From NCBI RefSeq assembly GCF_000516515.1, contig NZ_KI911784.1, forward strand, positions 4,378,633-4,442,632: DNA of 64,000 nucleotides, written 5' to 3'. This document shows positions 1 through 8,533 of this stretch, piece after piece (position 1 is the first letter of the stretch; every line of letters starts with the position of its first letter). This stretch comes from Chloroflexus sp. Y-396-1 (GTDB lineage Bacteria; Chloroflexota; Chloroflexia; Chloroflexales; Chloroflexaceae). The notes under the pieces were generated by a model. It was given only the letters and a program-made list of their open reading frames with translations, searched no databases and was not told where the DNA came from. The translations under genes were made by a program, and so were the position numbers.

Positions 1-101
1 CAGGCTGCACCCTATGCAGAACCGCTCTGGGATGGTTGGCAAGTGATGATCGAGCGACCAACACCTGTACTAGTGATCATCACTTTCGGCGAAAAGAATC
101 A

Positions 102-123
<22 letters not shown>
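1..123 (+). CDS. 3' end of an unidentified gene entering from the left edge
   Basis: Frame 1 is open from the first base to a TGA at 121-123 (40 residues). The part before position 101 reads like the tail of a real protein (...WDGWQVMIERPTPVLVI...). The last codons lie inside the left terminal repeat of the 197-bp element at 102-298, so the present C-terminus and stop appear to be supplied by that insertion. The product cannot be named from this fragment. The frame could be open by chance. Confidence 0.35.
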
Positions 124-301
<178 letters not shown>

Positions 302-336
302 ATAGTTAACCCGGTGTGCTGTTGCCATTTTTGAGC

Positions 337-384
337 AGGTATGATGCTATGATAGCAACTAGGTATGACGCTATGATAGCGACA
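337..384 (+). promoter_or_regulatory. Tandem 24-bp repeat, candidate operator of the WYL/cas operon
   Basis: Two adjacent 24-bp units (337-360 and 361-384) differ at only three positions. Each contains the dyad GCTATGATAGC (345-355 and 369-379), which has 5-bp arms around a central G. TATGAT/TATGAC steps inside the units resemble -10 hexamers, and a TTGCCA lies at 322-327. The array sits 35 nt before the WYL regulator start. Two in-phase dyads near a promoter suggest binding by a dimeric regulator, possibly the adjacent WYL protein; that assignment is inference. Confidence 0.5.
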
Positions 385-419
385 GCGATTGAATACCTCA
401 ATGCAAACCAGGAGTTGTT

Positions 420-1451
420 ATGGGTAAGGGTCGCGGATTATCACGAGCCGAGCGCTTGAACGAGATGAAGCGGCTATATGTGCAACGGGCTTTCAGCGAC
501 ATCGAAATGGCCGAGCGACTTGGTATCGATCGCTCTACCGCCTATCGCGACCGCATTGCACTGGAACAGGAATATCCCTTCATTGAAGAAGAACCGGGTC
601 GCTATCGCATTGATCGAAGTCGGTTGATTTCAGAGGTTCGGCTTACCCCTTTCGAAGCACTCTTCCTCTACTTACCGGCCCGCCGTCTGCTGCGCCAAAC
701 CCACACTGCCAATCTCCATGTTGTCCAAGCTGTCGAAAAGCTGGCTACCTGTCTCCAACAGCCGATGACTGAGCGACTCCTGCAACTGACCACTGCCGTG
801 CTCAAGCAGCAAAAACAGCCGCAACGACTGAGCATTCTCGAGCAGATTACAATGGCGTGGCTGAATCAGCGGAAGGTGCGTATTACCTATCGTGCGTTGC
901 GCGCCCGTCGCCCACTTATTCATACCGCCTGCCCGTATCTGATTGAGCCGGCGCTTTGGAGCGATAGCGTGTATGTGATTGCCTATAGTGATGTTGCACG
1001 TGACATTGTACCCTTCAAATTAGAGCGGATTGAAGATGTAGTAACAACGTTAGAGACCTTTGAAATTCCCGAAGATTTCGATGAACAACAACTGCTCCGC
1101 CATACCTGGGGTATCTGGTTGGGCGATGATGAGCCGGTTACAGTACGCCTGCGCTTTGCACCGGGCGACGTGGTGCGACGGGTGCGAGAAACCATCTGGC
1201 ATCCTTCACAACGGATTACCCTGCTCGAAGATGGCGGATGTGAATGGCAGGCTCAGGTTGCCGATTGGCGTGAGATGGTACCCTGGGTGCGCGGCTGGGG
1301 GGCAGCGGTAGAGGTGCTCGAGCCGGTAGAGTTCCGCGAGACGCTGATAGGGGAATCACGCGCACTAGCCGAACGGTACGGCTGGCATGTATCATCTGCA
1401 CCATCCACGACCGGTGAATCAACTACCTTGCAGGACTTTTTCGGAGGTTAG
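420..1451 (+). CDS. WYL-domain transcriptional regulator heading the cas operon
   Basis: 343-residue cytoplasmic DNA-binding protein. The N-terminus carries a helix-turn-helix (about residues 8-50, ...AERLGIDRSTAYRDR...). The C-terminal half is a WYL domain (about 150-215, VRITYR...YLIEPALWSDSVYVIAY...VPFKLERIEDV), followed by a WCX-like segment. WYL proteins bind nucleic-acid or nucleotide ligands and often control CRISPR and other defence loci. The start is supported by AGGAG at 410-414. Its stop falls 4 nt before the cas3 start and its last codons contain the cas3 ribosome-binding site, so the two are co-transcribed. The tandem dyads just upstream suggest autoregulation. Confidence 0.85.
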   Translation: MGKGRGLSRAERLNEMKRLYVQRAFSDIEMAERLGIDRSTAYRDRIALEQEYPFIEEEPGRYRIDRSRLISEVRLTPFEALFLYLPARRLLRQTHTANLHVVQAVEKLATCLQQPMTERLLQLTTAVLKQQKQPQRLSILEQITMAWLNQRKVRITYRALRARRPLIHTACPYLIEPALWSDSVYVIAYSDVARDIVPFKLERIEDVVTTLETFEIPEDFDEQQLLRHTWGIWLGDDEPVTVRLRFAPGDVVRRVRETIWHPSQRITLLEDGGCEWQAQVADWREMVPWVRGWGAAVEVLEPVEFRETLIGESRALAERYGWHVSSAPSTTGESTTLQDFFGG

Positions 1452-1455
1452 ATCA

Positions 1456-3858
1456 ATGCAACTGTACCCTTACCAGCAACGGGTTAAAGACCTCATTCTG
1501 AACGGTAAATCTGTTGTCTTACAAGCACCAACCGGGTCTGGTAAAACACGTGCGGCTTTGGCACCGTTTATTGAAGGATTTTTTGATCGGCCTGCCACTG
1601 CACCGCGCAAATGTGTTTACGTTACTCCGATGCGCGTCCTCGCGAATCAGTTTTATGCCGAATATCATCGGCTCGCTGAGAGCTATTACCGACGTCACGG
1701 TAAATTGCTCGATGTTCGGATTCAAACCGGTGAACAGCCGGACGATAGACGATTTGAAGGGAATCTTATCTTCTGTACCGTTGATCAATTTCTCAGTAGC
1801 TATCTCATGATGCCCTACAGTCTGCCGTATCGGCTGGCGAATGTGAATGCCGGCGCATTTACCGGCGCCTACCTGGTCTTCGACGAGTTTCATCTGTTTG
1901 ATCCAGAAGCAGCGTTACCGACAATTCTCTACGTTCTGCAACAGCTTAAAGGTCTGGCGCCGGTGATGTTAATGACGGCGACATTCAGTGGGGATATGCT
2001 ACAGGCATTAGCAGATCTACTCCATCCGGCTGAAATCGTCACCCTTTCAGCAGATGAGATAATCGCAATAAACACTCGTGGTAATAAACCGGCCCGCCAG
2101 CGCGTCTGGCAGGTTGCCGATACGAACTTACAGGCTGCGACAGTGCTGGCTTCTCACCGCCATAGTTCGATGGTCATCTGTAACACGGTGCGGCGAGCGC
2201 GTGAGCTATATCTCGATCTGAAACAGCAAGCACCGGCAGGCACCGAGATTATTTTGCTGCACAGTCAATTTTTACCGTCGGATCGGCGTCGGATTGAAGA
2301 GAGGCTGCGGAAGCTCCTTGGCATTGGCGCACCTCGTGAACAAGTCAATCTGATCATTGTTGCAACCCAGGTGGTTGAAGTTGGGGTCGATATTTCAGTT
2401 GAGATCCTCCACACCGAACTGGCGCCACCGGCTAGTCTGATCCAGCGGGCCGGTCGCTGTGCCCGCTATCCAGGTGAGACCGGCACGGTTATCGTGTATC
2501 CGGTTGACAAGTATATCCCTTATGCTTTCAAAAATGACGATCTGCTGAAACAAGAGATGGATTCGGCTCTTGCCTGGCTAAAGGAACGCCCAGGACGGGT
2601 GCTCGATTTTACCGATGAACAGGCGTTGGTGAATGCGGTCAGTACACCACGTGATCGGCAGGTAATCGGGAATATCCAGGCCGACCGGAAGAATCGACAG
2701 AGCAACATTCACCGTTGTCTGGACGGTTTTCGTGAAGGAGCTTCGCGATTGCTAGTACGCGATGTTGATAGTCGAACGCTGTTGATCCACCACGAACCAG
2801 ACCAGTTGCTGGCCTCACCTTATGACGCCGTTGGGCTAAACATTCCGCTCTATTCGTTGCGGAGTATGGTCAAAGAATGGTTACAACGACCGGTTACTGT
2901 ACCATGGCGCGTGCGTCGGCTTGATGAAAGTGAGGCAGGTGATCGGTTAGAGAATAATCGGCCTCTCTACCGCTGGGTTGATGTCCGGGATGGTCGTGAT
3001 CTAGAAGCAGCCGCACTGATCGTCGTTCATCCGGCGCTGGCCGGTTACTCAGAACAGGAAGGCTTCTTACCCAACGTCGGTCATTTGCCGTTTCTATCAA
3101 CACTGCCACCTGCGACCACCTTAATTGATCGCACCACTTTTGGGTTGCGAGTCGAACCATACCGCGATCACATCCAACGAGTGCTGGAAGCCTTTACAGA
3201 CCTGGCGCTCCCCGAACTTTATTTTGCCGCCAATGCCCTCGAACGAGTCGCTGGTTGGCAGCGAGGAAGTGTGCTGTGTGCGGCCTGGCTAGCCTGCTTA
3301 TTTCACGATGTCGGGAAGCTCTCGGTTGGCTGGCAGCAGTGGGCGCATGCCTATCAGCAGGCAATCGGGCAACCGATTGCCCAAACCGTTGCCCTAGCCC
3401 ATACTACCTTCGACCGTCAGAATCCAACTCATGCGCAGGCGGAACGACAAGTGTCCCAACACTATCAACGCCCACGTCATGCCGCCGAAGGTGCATTGGC
3501 AGTCGCACACATACTGGCCAAGGCGCTTCCTCATCAGGAACTTGTGAAAGCGACATTAACAGCGATTGCCCGGCATCATGCGCCTTTTGTACAGGATTGT
3601 CAATCATTTAAACTGGTAGATAATGCGAAAGATATTATTAAAGATACGCTACAATTCCTTCCCAAAGATGTCGTCTGTCATGCGAATCCAGATATGCTCT
3701 GGCAACAGGTAGATACCGGTCAAGTGAGCCAGTTTGCCGATCTGCTTACCAGACCGACCGCCCGTTATGGTTGGATTGCCTACTCGTTACTAGCCCGTGC
3801 GCTCCGGCGAGCCGATCAGCGCGGGACTGAAATGGGCCATACACAGGCAACGCCCTAA
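1456..3858 (+). CDS. cas3: CRISPR-associated helicase/nuclease Cas3 with C-terminal HD domain
   Basis: 800 residues from the ATG at 1456, chosen because GGAGG lies at 1443-1447; an upstream in-frame ATG at 1387 has no such site. An SF2 helicase core comes first: Walker A APTGSGKT (24-31), DEFH box (143-146), a TAT-type motif III, and the QRAGRCAR motif VI. The HD nuclease follows at the C-terminus: FHDVGK with His617-Asp618, then RHAAEGA and IARHH. Cas3 unwinds and degrades target DNA recruited by Cascade. HD after helicase is opposite to the usual order in I-C, I-E and I-F. The gene runs directly into the cas8-like gene. Confidence 0.9.
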   Translation: MQLYPYQQRVKDLILNGKSVVLQAPTGSGKTRAALAPFIEGFFDRPATAPRKCVYVTPMRVLANQFYAEYHRLAESYYRRHGKLLDVRIQTGEQPDDRRFEGNLIFCTVDQFLSSYLMMPYSLPYRLANVNAGAFTGAYLVFDEFHLFDPEAALPTILYVLQQLKGLAPVMLMTATFSGDMLQALADLLHPAEIVTLSADEIIAINTRGNKPARQRVWQVADTNLQAATVLASHRHSSMVICNTVRRARELYLDLKQQAPAGTEIILLHSQFLPSDRRRIEERLRKLLGIGAPREQVNLIIVATQVVEVGVDISVEILHTELAPPASLIQRAGRCARYPGETGTVIVYPVDKYIPYAFKNDDLLKQEMDSALAWLKERPGRVLDFTDEQALVNAVSTPRDRQVIGNIQADRKNRQSNIHRCLDGFREGASRLLVRDVDSRTLLIHHEPDQLLASPYDAVGLNIPLYSLRSMVKEWLQRPVTVPWRVRRLDESEAGDRLENNRPLYRWVDVRDGRDLEAAALIVVHPALAGYSEQEGFLPNVGHLPFLSTLPPATTLIDRTTFGLRVEPYRDHIQRVLEAFTDLALPELYFAANALERVAGWQRGSVLCAAWLACLFHDVGKLSVGWQQWAHAYQQAIGQPIAQTVALAHTTFDRQNPTHAQAERQVSQHYQRPRHAAEGALAVAHILAKALPHQELVKATLTAIARHHAPFVQDCQSFKLVDNAKDIIKDTLQFLPKDVVCHANPDMLWQQVDTGQVSQFADLLTRPTARYGWIAYSLLARALRRADQRGTEMGHTQATP

Positions 3859-3877
3859 ATGGAATGGTGGAGTGGTT

Positions 3878-5728
3878 ATGAATTCGTCGATCTATCGCAG
3901 TGAGTATTATGTGGAAAAGCGTACCGCTACATTTGCCGATAATCTGGTTGCGTTTGGTGTAGCTTACGTGCTCAACGGGATTGCCGATGGTCGAGCACGG
4001 ATTACGATTGAGGATTGTGGTCCGTATTTTGCTGTAATCTGCGATCCACCGTTACGTGAAGAGTGGGTTACTCATTGTCAGTTTTTTACCGGTACTTTTT
4101 TACTCATCACCGTTGATCGCAAGAGTCAGCAAAAGTTGATCAAAGGTACTCAGATTGCGGTTGAAACGGTAGCGGCAATGCCAGGAGTTGCTCCTGATTA
4201 CGAACAGGCCAAAAGCGATAACGAAACCTATTGGGCCTGGCGACGTAGTGTGGGCGATCAGTGGCAACAGCTTCAACCACCGGTCGAACCCCACCCCGAT
4301 TGGGAACTCTTTCGGGCAATCAATCCAGCCGCATTGCAAGCCGCTAACAGTGCGGCGGCTGAATGGTTTCAGGGGCAGGTCGCATTTCCAGAGCTACTGA
4401 AAACGGTACTGATCTACGCCAGCGCGTTTCCGAATAAAGAAGAGGATGCGGCAAAACATTGGGCAGCGGTATGTAAACGCCATGGGCTGAAACACTCGAA
4501 ACAGCTCAGCGCCTCTCAATTAATCAATCCAACCCAGGGCAAGGGAACGACCAATAGTAAAGCGATCTTTGCGAAGCCCGGCAATCTTAGTAACTTCTGG
4601 CTTACCGAATACCTGAAGTGGGTTGGATTGCGCTGGGCTGGCTTCACCCGTCTGATCAAGGATAGCAAGGATCGGAAAATCTATGTCCTGGCACCCAACC
4701 GGCTCGACTGGGAACATCACCTGGGTATCCGCGAGCAATTTCGACGCTTGATGATCGGAACCGGCGGCGCAATTCAGCTCGACATCCTGGCGGCGTTGCG
4801 TTACGCGAAAGCAGTCCTGAGCTACGCCGAAGTCAGTCGTGATCAGAGCCTACTGGCTCAGGTGTTCGGCACACACCAAGGTGTTAATAGGCTGGTGTAT
4901 GGACTTGATAGCGCCTACTACAAGAATCTCGGTCAGTCGGCGGCAGTCATGAACATTGCCCGCATTGGCATACCGTCCTGGATCCAACCACAAACGCAGA
5001 ATGATATTCCGCGCTATCAGGCAGTGATTGACGAACACCTGCGGATTGTGCGCAATCTCGATGAAAAACGTGGTGAGGAATATGAATTGCTCCGCAGCTA
5101 CCGTGATTTTCTTTCCACCAATGAACTTGCTACCTTACTGGCATTTACCGATGCGTATTCTGGCTTTGTTATTCAACGCGATAAGCTCGCCCCTCAGTTT
5201 ACAGTTCATTCTCTGGAGGTTATTATGAGTTCGATTGCCCCACCCTTGAGCGAGATCACCAAATCACGAGGCTTTCGTAATCTGGCCTACGCCATTCGCA
5301 TGGCAACCGTTGAAGCCCATCGTCGCAACCTGAAGCGTAATCAGGATAAATACGATGTGTCGTATGAAGTACGGTATGGGCTTGGGCAGGAACTGTTGCG
5401 TAAATCAGCGTATCCCAACGAGTTTATTGTCGCTCTGAGCGAGTTTATTCACGATTACAATGCGGAAAATGCCCGCATGCGAGAACGCTTGGAGCGTCAG
5501 GGTAACTCGCAACCGCGCGGAGCACGCAGCGATGTTTCGATCCAGGATATTGATGAGTTGCTGGCCTTGATGGATAAGTATCGCGATCCGCAGATGATTG
5601 CCAGTTTGCTCGTGGCGTATGGCTATGCCAGCACGTACCAGCGTGATGAAACTTATACGCCTGAGCGTGATACTGACGAGGCAAACGATCAGGACGCTGG
5701 TAGCACTGAGGAATCGGAAGAGGAATAG
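3878..5728 (+). CDS. Large Cascade subunit, Cas8-like
   Basis: 616 residues from the ATG at 3878, preceded by GGTGGAG. No catalytic motif is visible. The assignment rests on size and on position between cas3 and cas7-cas5, where the type I large subunit (PAM recognition, Cas3 recruitment) is encoded. The N-terminus (...YVEKRTATFADNLVAFGVAYVLNGI...) and a C-terminal helical segment (DIDELLALMDKYRDPQMIASLLV) before an acidic tail are consistent with Cas8a/Cas8b-like proteins, but the subtype cannot be fixed by eye. The gene starts 19 nt after cas3 and ends 30 nt before cas7. Confidence 0.7.
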   Translation: MNSSIYRSEYYVEKRTATFADNLVAFGVAYVLNGIADGRARITIEDCGPYFAVICDPPLREEWVTHCQFFTGTFLLITVDRKSQQKLIKGTQIAVETVAAMPGVAPDYEQAKSDNETYWAWRRSVGDQWQQLQPPVEPHPDWELFRAINPAALQAANSAAAEWFQGQVAFPELLKTVLIYASAFPNKEEDAAKHWAAVCKRHGLKHSKQLSASQLINPTQGKGTTNSKAIFAKPGNLSNFWLTEYLKWVGLRWAGFTRLIKDSKDRKIYVLAPNRLDWEHHLGIREQFRRLMIGTGGAIQLDILAALRYAKAVLSYAEVSRDQSLLAQVFGTHQGVNRLVYGLDSAYYKNLGQSAAVMNIARIGIPSWIQPQTQNDIPRYQAVIDEHLRIVRNLDEKRGEEYELLRSYRDFLSTNELATLLAFTDAYSGFVIQRDKLAPQFTVHSLEVIMSSIAPPLSEITKSRGFRNLAYAIRMATVEAHRRNLKRNQDKYDVSYEVRYGLGQELLRKSAYPNEFIVALSEFIHDYNAENARMRERLERQGNSQPRGARSDVSIQDIDELLALMDKYRDPQMIASLLVAYGYASTYQRDETYTPERDTDEANDQDAGSTEESEEE

Positions 5729-5758
5729 TCACATGTGTATAGCCGAGGAGACATCAGT

Positions 5759-6748
5759 ATGAAGCCTATGTTCAGTCTGTCAATTGCTGCTCGTGCCGTC
5801 TTGAACCTCCACTCGTTGAATAACGAGGGTGGTGAGGGGAATCAGATTCAAACGCGGATGGTTAACGTCTTTGCTGATGGTCGTCTGCACAGCGTGAATG
5901 CAATCAGCGGCGACATGTTCAAACATATTCAGTCGGAACACCTGCATCGATTGGCGGTGCAGGCTGGCCTACCCCTTTCAATCGGTGCACGGCTGTTTAA
6001 TGCCAATCGCATAAACTACGATCTCGACATCGACAAAGAGTTTCTCAACCAACTGAAGGGGGCCAAGAGTAATGCGGCTGAGCTTGACCTCATTCTGCAG
6101 CGCTGTGCGGTCACCGATGTGGCAGGAGCGTTGATTACCGCCGAAAACCGCTCGTTGCCGCGCAAGAGTGTCGTCGAGTTTGGTTGGGTTGTCGGTGTTC
6201 CAGGGAGTGTTAAGACCGACTCATACTTCCATGTCAAATTTGAGAGTGAGCGTGGAGGTGGCAGTGCCGGTGTTGATGAGTCGGGATCGATCACCGGAAA
6301 ACAAACTCCCTTCCATCGTCCGGCATCATCGGGTGTCTATGCAATTGTGGTACAGGTTGAGGCAGCACGGGTTGGCTTCAACGATATTTCGCAACGCTAC
6401 GCCATTGATGCCGAACAACGGCAGAAGCGTTTACGCGCCTTGCTCGAGAGTGTGCTCTACACCTTCATCGAGCCTGCCGGTGCTATGCGAACGGCACAGA
6501 ATCCTCATATTCTTGATGTCAGTGGCGTGATCTCGGTCAGCTCGAATGTTCTTCCGGCGCCCTGCATCTCGCCACTGAAAGATGATTTTGTTGCCGATGT
6601 TCAGCGTGTTGCTAACAGTCTGAACGAGCTCCATCCAGGGGCAATTGAGCTGTTTTCATTCGCTTCGCTCGGCGAATTTGCCGAACAGATGAGTCGTCTG
6701 ATTCGGGAAGCTGAACCGTTTACTCTGCCGGTGGTGCAGGGAGAGTAG
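5759..6748 (+). CDS. cas7: Cas7 backbone subunit, DevR/Cst2-like
   Basis: 329 residues from the ATG at 5759, which has GAGGAG 8 nt upstream; an ATG at 5735 lacks such a site. The N-terminus has features of the DevR/Cst2 branch of Cas7 RAMP proteins: SIAARAVLNLHSLNNEGGEG, a conserved Arg, then VNAISGDMFKHIQSEHLHRL. Several copies of Cas7 coat the crRNA guide in Cascade. Glycine-rich loops (...ERGGGSAGVDESGSITGK...) fall where Cas7 carries its guide-binding insertion. The cas5 gene follows after 3 nt. No cas6 is found downstream, so guide processing is not encoded here. Confidence 0.8.
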   Translation: MKPMFSLSIAARAVLNLHSLNNEGGEGNQIQTRMVNVFADGRLHSVNAISGDMFKHIQSEHLHRLAVQAGLPLSIGARLFNANRINYDLDIDKEFLNQLKGAKSNAAELDLILQRCAVTDVAGALITAENRSLPRKSVVEFGWVVGVPGSVKTDSYFHVKFESERGGGSAGVDESGSITGKQTPFHRPASSGVYAIVVQVEAARVGFNDISQRYAIDAEQRQKRLRALLESVLYTFIEPAGAMRTAQNPHILDVSGVISVSSNVLPAPCISPLKDDFVADVQRVANSLNELHPGAIELFSFASLGEFAEQMSRLIREAEPFTLPVVQGE

Positions 6749-6751
6749 CTT

Positions 6752-7456
6752 ATGTGGTTAATTGCCGAATACGAAGCTGTCTCACTCTTCTCGTTGCGTC
6801 CGAGTGCCACGACTGCTTCTGGCGGGAAAACGCTGCTGGCGCCCTCGCCTTTTGCGATCAAGGTAGCGATCTTCGATGCCTTGTGTCGGCTCCAACCGTT
6901 AAGTACGGTGCAGCGCTACTGGCCTGATATTGCCCGCTTGGAAGTAGCATTACGACCGGCAGCGCATGCGGTTGTCTCGAACGTCTTTCAGCGCGTTCTC
7001 CGTCCTAGCCGCAGCAACGCTCAGCCCAATGATCCTGATTTTGAAGGCTTTTTCCAACGGACAATCGGGTATCGTGAGTACGTTCATCTGGTTGGTGCCT
7101 TTGCGATTGGGTTGGGCTGGGAAGGTACAGCGCAACGTGATTGGTTATCTACCGCGTTGATCAATATCACCTATCTCGGCAAACGGGGCGGTTTTGTTCA
7201 ACTGCTACAGGCACCCGAATACAAGGAAGTCTTACCGCCAGACTTTATTTCGCTCACTCAACCTGGTATGAATTTCCCGCTTGACGGAACTCTCCAGGTC
7301 TTAGATGATTGTGATGATAAAGTGAGCTTTGAGAAGGTGAATATTTATGATCAGACAAAAAAGCTGTCGAAAGATGACCGTCAGCCGCGACATGTAGTAT
7401 TACCCTACCGATTAAGACGTTCGTCTAAATCGTTCTCGTGGTACGAACGGATCTAA
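6752..7456 (+). CDS. cas5: CRISPR-associated protein Cas5
   Basis: 234 residues beginning 3 nt after the cas7 stop, with GGGAGAG as ribosome-binding site. The N-terminal strand (MWLIAEYEAVSLFSLRPS) and the following glycine-containing segment before LAPSPFAIKVAIFDAL match the Cas5 RAMP fold, which caps the 5' handle of crRNA in Cascade. Length is typical of Cas5. This is the last gene of the operon, followed by a hairpin at 7481-7504. Cas5 acts as guide processor in I-C systems; nothing here shows whether it does so in this locus. Confidence 0.75.
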   Translation: MWLIAEYEAVSLFSLRPSATTASGGKTLLAPSPFAIKVAIFDALCRLQPLSTVQRYWPDIARLEVALRPAAHAVVSNVFQRVLRPSRSNAQPNDPDFEGFFQRTIGYREYVHLVGAFAIGLGWEGTAQRDWLSTALINITYLGKRGGFVQLLQAPEYKEVLPPDFISLTQPGMNFPLDGTLQVLDDCDDKVSFEKVNIYDQTKKLSKDDRQPRHVVLPYRLRRSSKSFSWYERI

Positions 7457-7480
7457 CAGCACCTCGTGACTAATAAAGGT

Positions 7481-7504
7481 AGGGGCACGTTACATCGTGC
7501 CCCT
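7481..7504. terminator. Hairpin between convergent cas5 and redoxin genes
   Basis: AGGGGCACG (7481-7489) pairs perfectly with CGTGCCCCT (7496-7504) around a 6-nt loop. Read on the minus strand it is followed by ACCTTTATTA, so it suits the redoxin transcript best; it can act for both. Confidence 0.55.
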
Positions 7505-7525
7505 CCTCCCCGTCATCCTCCGCTG

Positions 7526-8104
7526 TCATCCCCCCAACGCATCCAACACTGCTGCTAGCTCGGCAGGGCGTGGTGGTGTAAAGACGACAGACAAAGGTGC
7601 TGCCCAATTCCAGCGAATGATCCCGTTGGCATCAATGACGAAAACACCGGGTAAGGGAACTCCCATCGCCGATCCCATCCCGTAGCGGTAAAATACTTCC
7701 CATTCGGGGTCGCTCAGAATTGGATATGGCGCACGCAAAACCTCGGCCACGTAGCTGGTCATTTCGAGATCAGTACTGCTAACGACCAACAGATGGGCAT
7801 TGCGCTGGACGAACAGCTCATAATGCTCCCGCAACGCATCCAGTTGCGGCGCGCAGTGCGGTCAGAAGAAGCGGTCACTGACAATCCGGGTAAGATTGAG
7901 TACAACCGGTCGACCACGCAGCGCGCTGAGGGTGATCGTGCGGCCATATTCCACCCGATCCTCCGGTGGCCCGCTTATGAACTGAGCATACGGTAGAGTA
8001 AAATCGGGTGCCTCACTACCAACTGGCGGTACGTTGGCCGGGCCGCGCGGTCTAATGAATTCTTGCCGCCATTTGGCCGTCATAGGAATGAAGGGTCTTG
8101 CCAT
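7526..8104 (-). CDS. AhpC/TSA-type redoxin with in-frame TGA, candidate selenoprotein (UxxC)
   Basis: 192 codons from the ATG at 8104, behind CGGAGG. Codon 81 (7862-7864) is TGA, and the same frame continues for 111 sense codons to a TGA at 7526. The sequence on both sides is one redoxin: VGSEAPDFTLPY...LRGRPVVLNLTRIVSDRFF-[TGA]-PHCAPQLDALREHYELF...ILSDPEWEVFYRYGMG...PGVFVIDANGIIRWNW. From family knowledge, relatives have CPxC after the TRIF-type strand, so the TGA replaces the first Cys and leaves Cys84, giving UPHC. A SECIS-like hairpin follows. Alternatives are a recent nonsense mutation or a base error. No selenocysteine machinery is encoded in the window. As family members do, it would reduce peroxides or disulfides in the cytoplasm. 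Confidence 0.75.
7829..7864 (-). promoter_or_regulatory. SECIS-like hairpin after the in-frame TGA
   Basis: On the minus strand CCGCAAC (7849-7843) pairs perfectly with GTTGCGG (7835-7829) around the 7-nt loop TGGATGC. The loop's second base is G and lies 21 nt after the TGA at 7864-7862. This agrees with the bacterial SECIS rules I recall: stem of 4-16 bp, small apical loop with G among its first two bases, 16-37 nt from UGA. Such short stems are common in GC-rich coding sequence, so support comes from position and motif context. Confidence 0.55.
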
Positions 8105-8280
8105 AATACCTCCGCAGGAAAAGAAACACTTCTTTATGTAGTATACCCCGATTTGCAGGAGATTGAAGATAGGAGATAGCAAATAGCCAGGGTGAAAATC
8201 CCTCTTTCGCTCTCTGGCAGGAGTGGAATGAGGCCAGATGGTTGGTGGGGATGCTAACTCCCCTTCCTCAAAACCATAAT

Positions 8281-8477
8281 TGAGTCTACTGCAAAAACAA
8301 GCACATAGGGCGCGCAGAGTGTGCAAGATTTATGAGTAAAAGGGTAAATTTTTCAACCTTTTAAGGTATATATGAAAAATTTTACGCTCTATTTCGGACA
8401 GAAGATAAATCTATCTTTAGTCTCTGTGATCTCTGTGGTCTCTGTGGTGAGACGATTGCCTTTTTGCAGTGAAGTCA
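8281..8477 (-). mobile_element. 197-bp MITE-like element, copy 2 (inverted)
   Basis: It begins TGAGTCTACTGCAAAAA (8281-8297) and ends CCTTTTTGCAGTGAAGTCA (8459-8477). The latter is the exact reverse complement of the left end of copy 1. Length equals copy 1. TAAT flanks both sides (8277-8280 and 8478-8481) as a 4-bp target duplication. The element is inserted between the redoxin gene and the RRM-gene promoter, whose -35 lies 23 nt beyond its right end. No coding capacity. Confidence 0.8.
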
Positions 8478-8499
8478 TAATTCCTTCCAAAAATCCCAC

Positions 8500-8527
8500 T
8501 TGCAATTTCAGAAAAGTGTGTTATAGT
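8500..8527 (+). promoter_or_regulatory. Sigma70-like promoter of the RRM gene
   Basis: TTGCAA (8500-8505), 16-bp spacer, TATAGT (8522-8527). It lies just outside MITE copy 2. Initiation near 8534 would give a leader of about 215 nt before the ATG at 8751. Confidence 0.55.
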
Positions 8528-8533
8528 AAGCAG

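Noticed and set aside
337-384. CRISPR repeat remnant before the cas operon
   Set aside because: The two 24-bp units are directly adjacent with no spacers, and each has an operator-like dyad.
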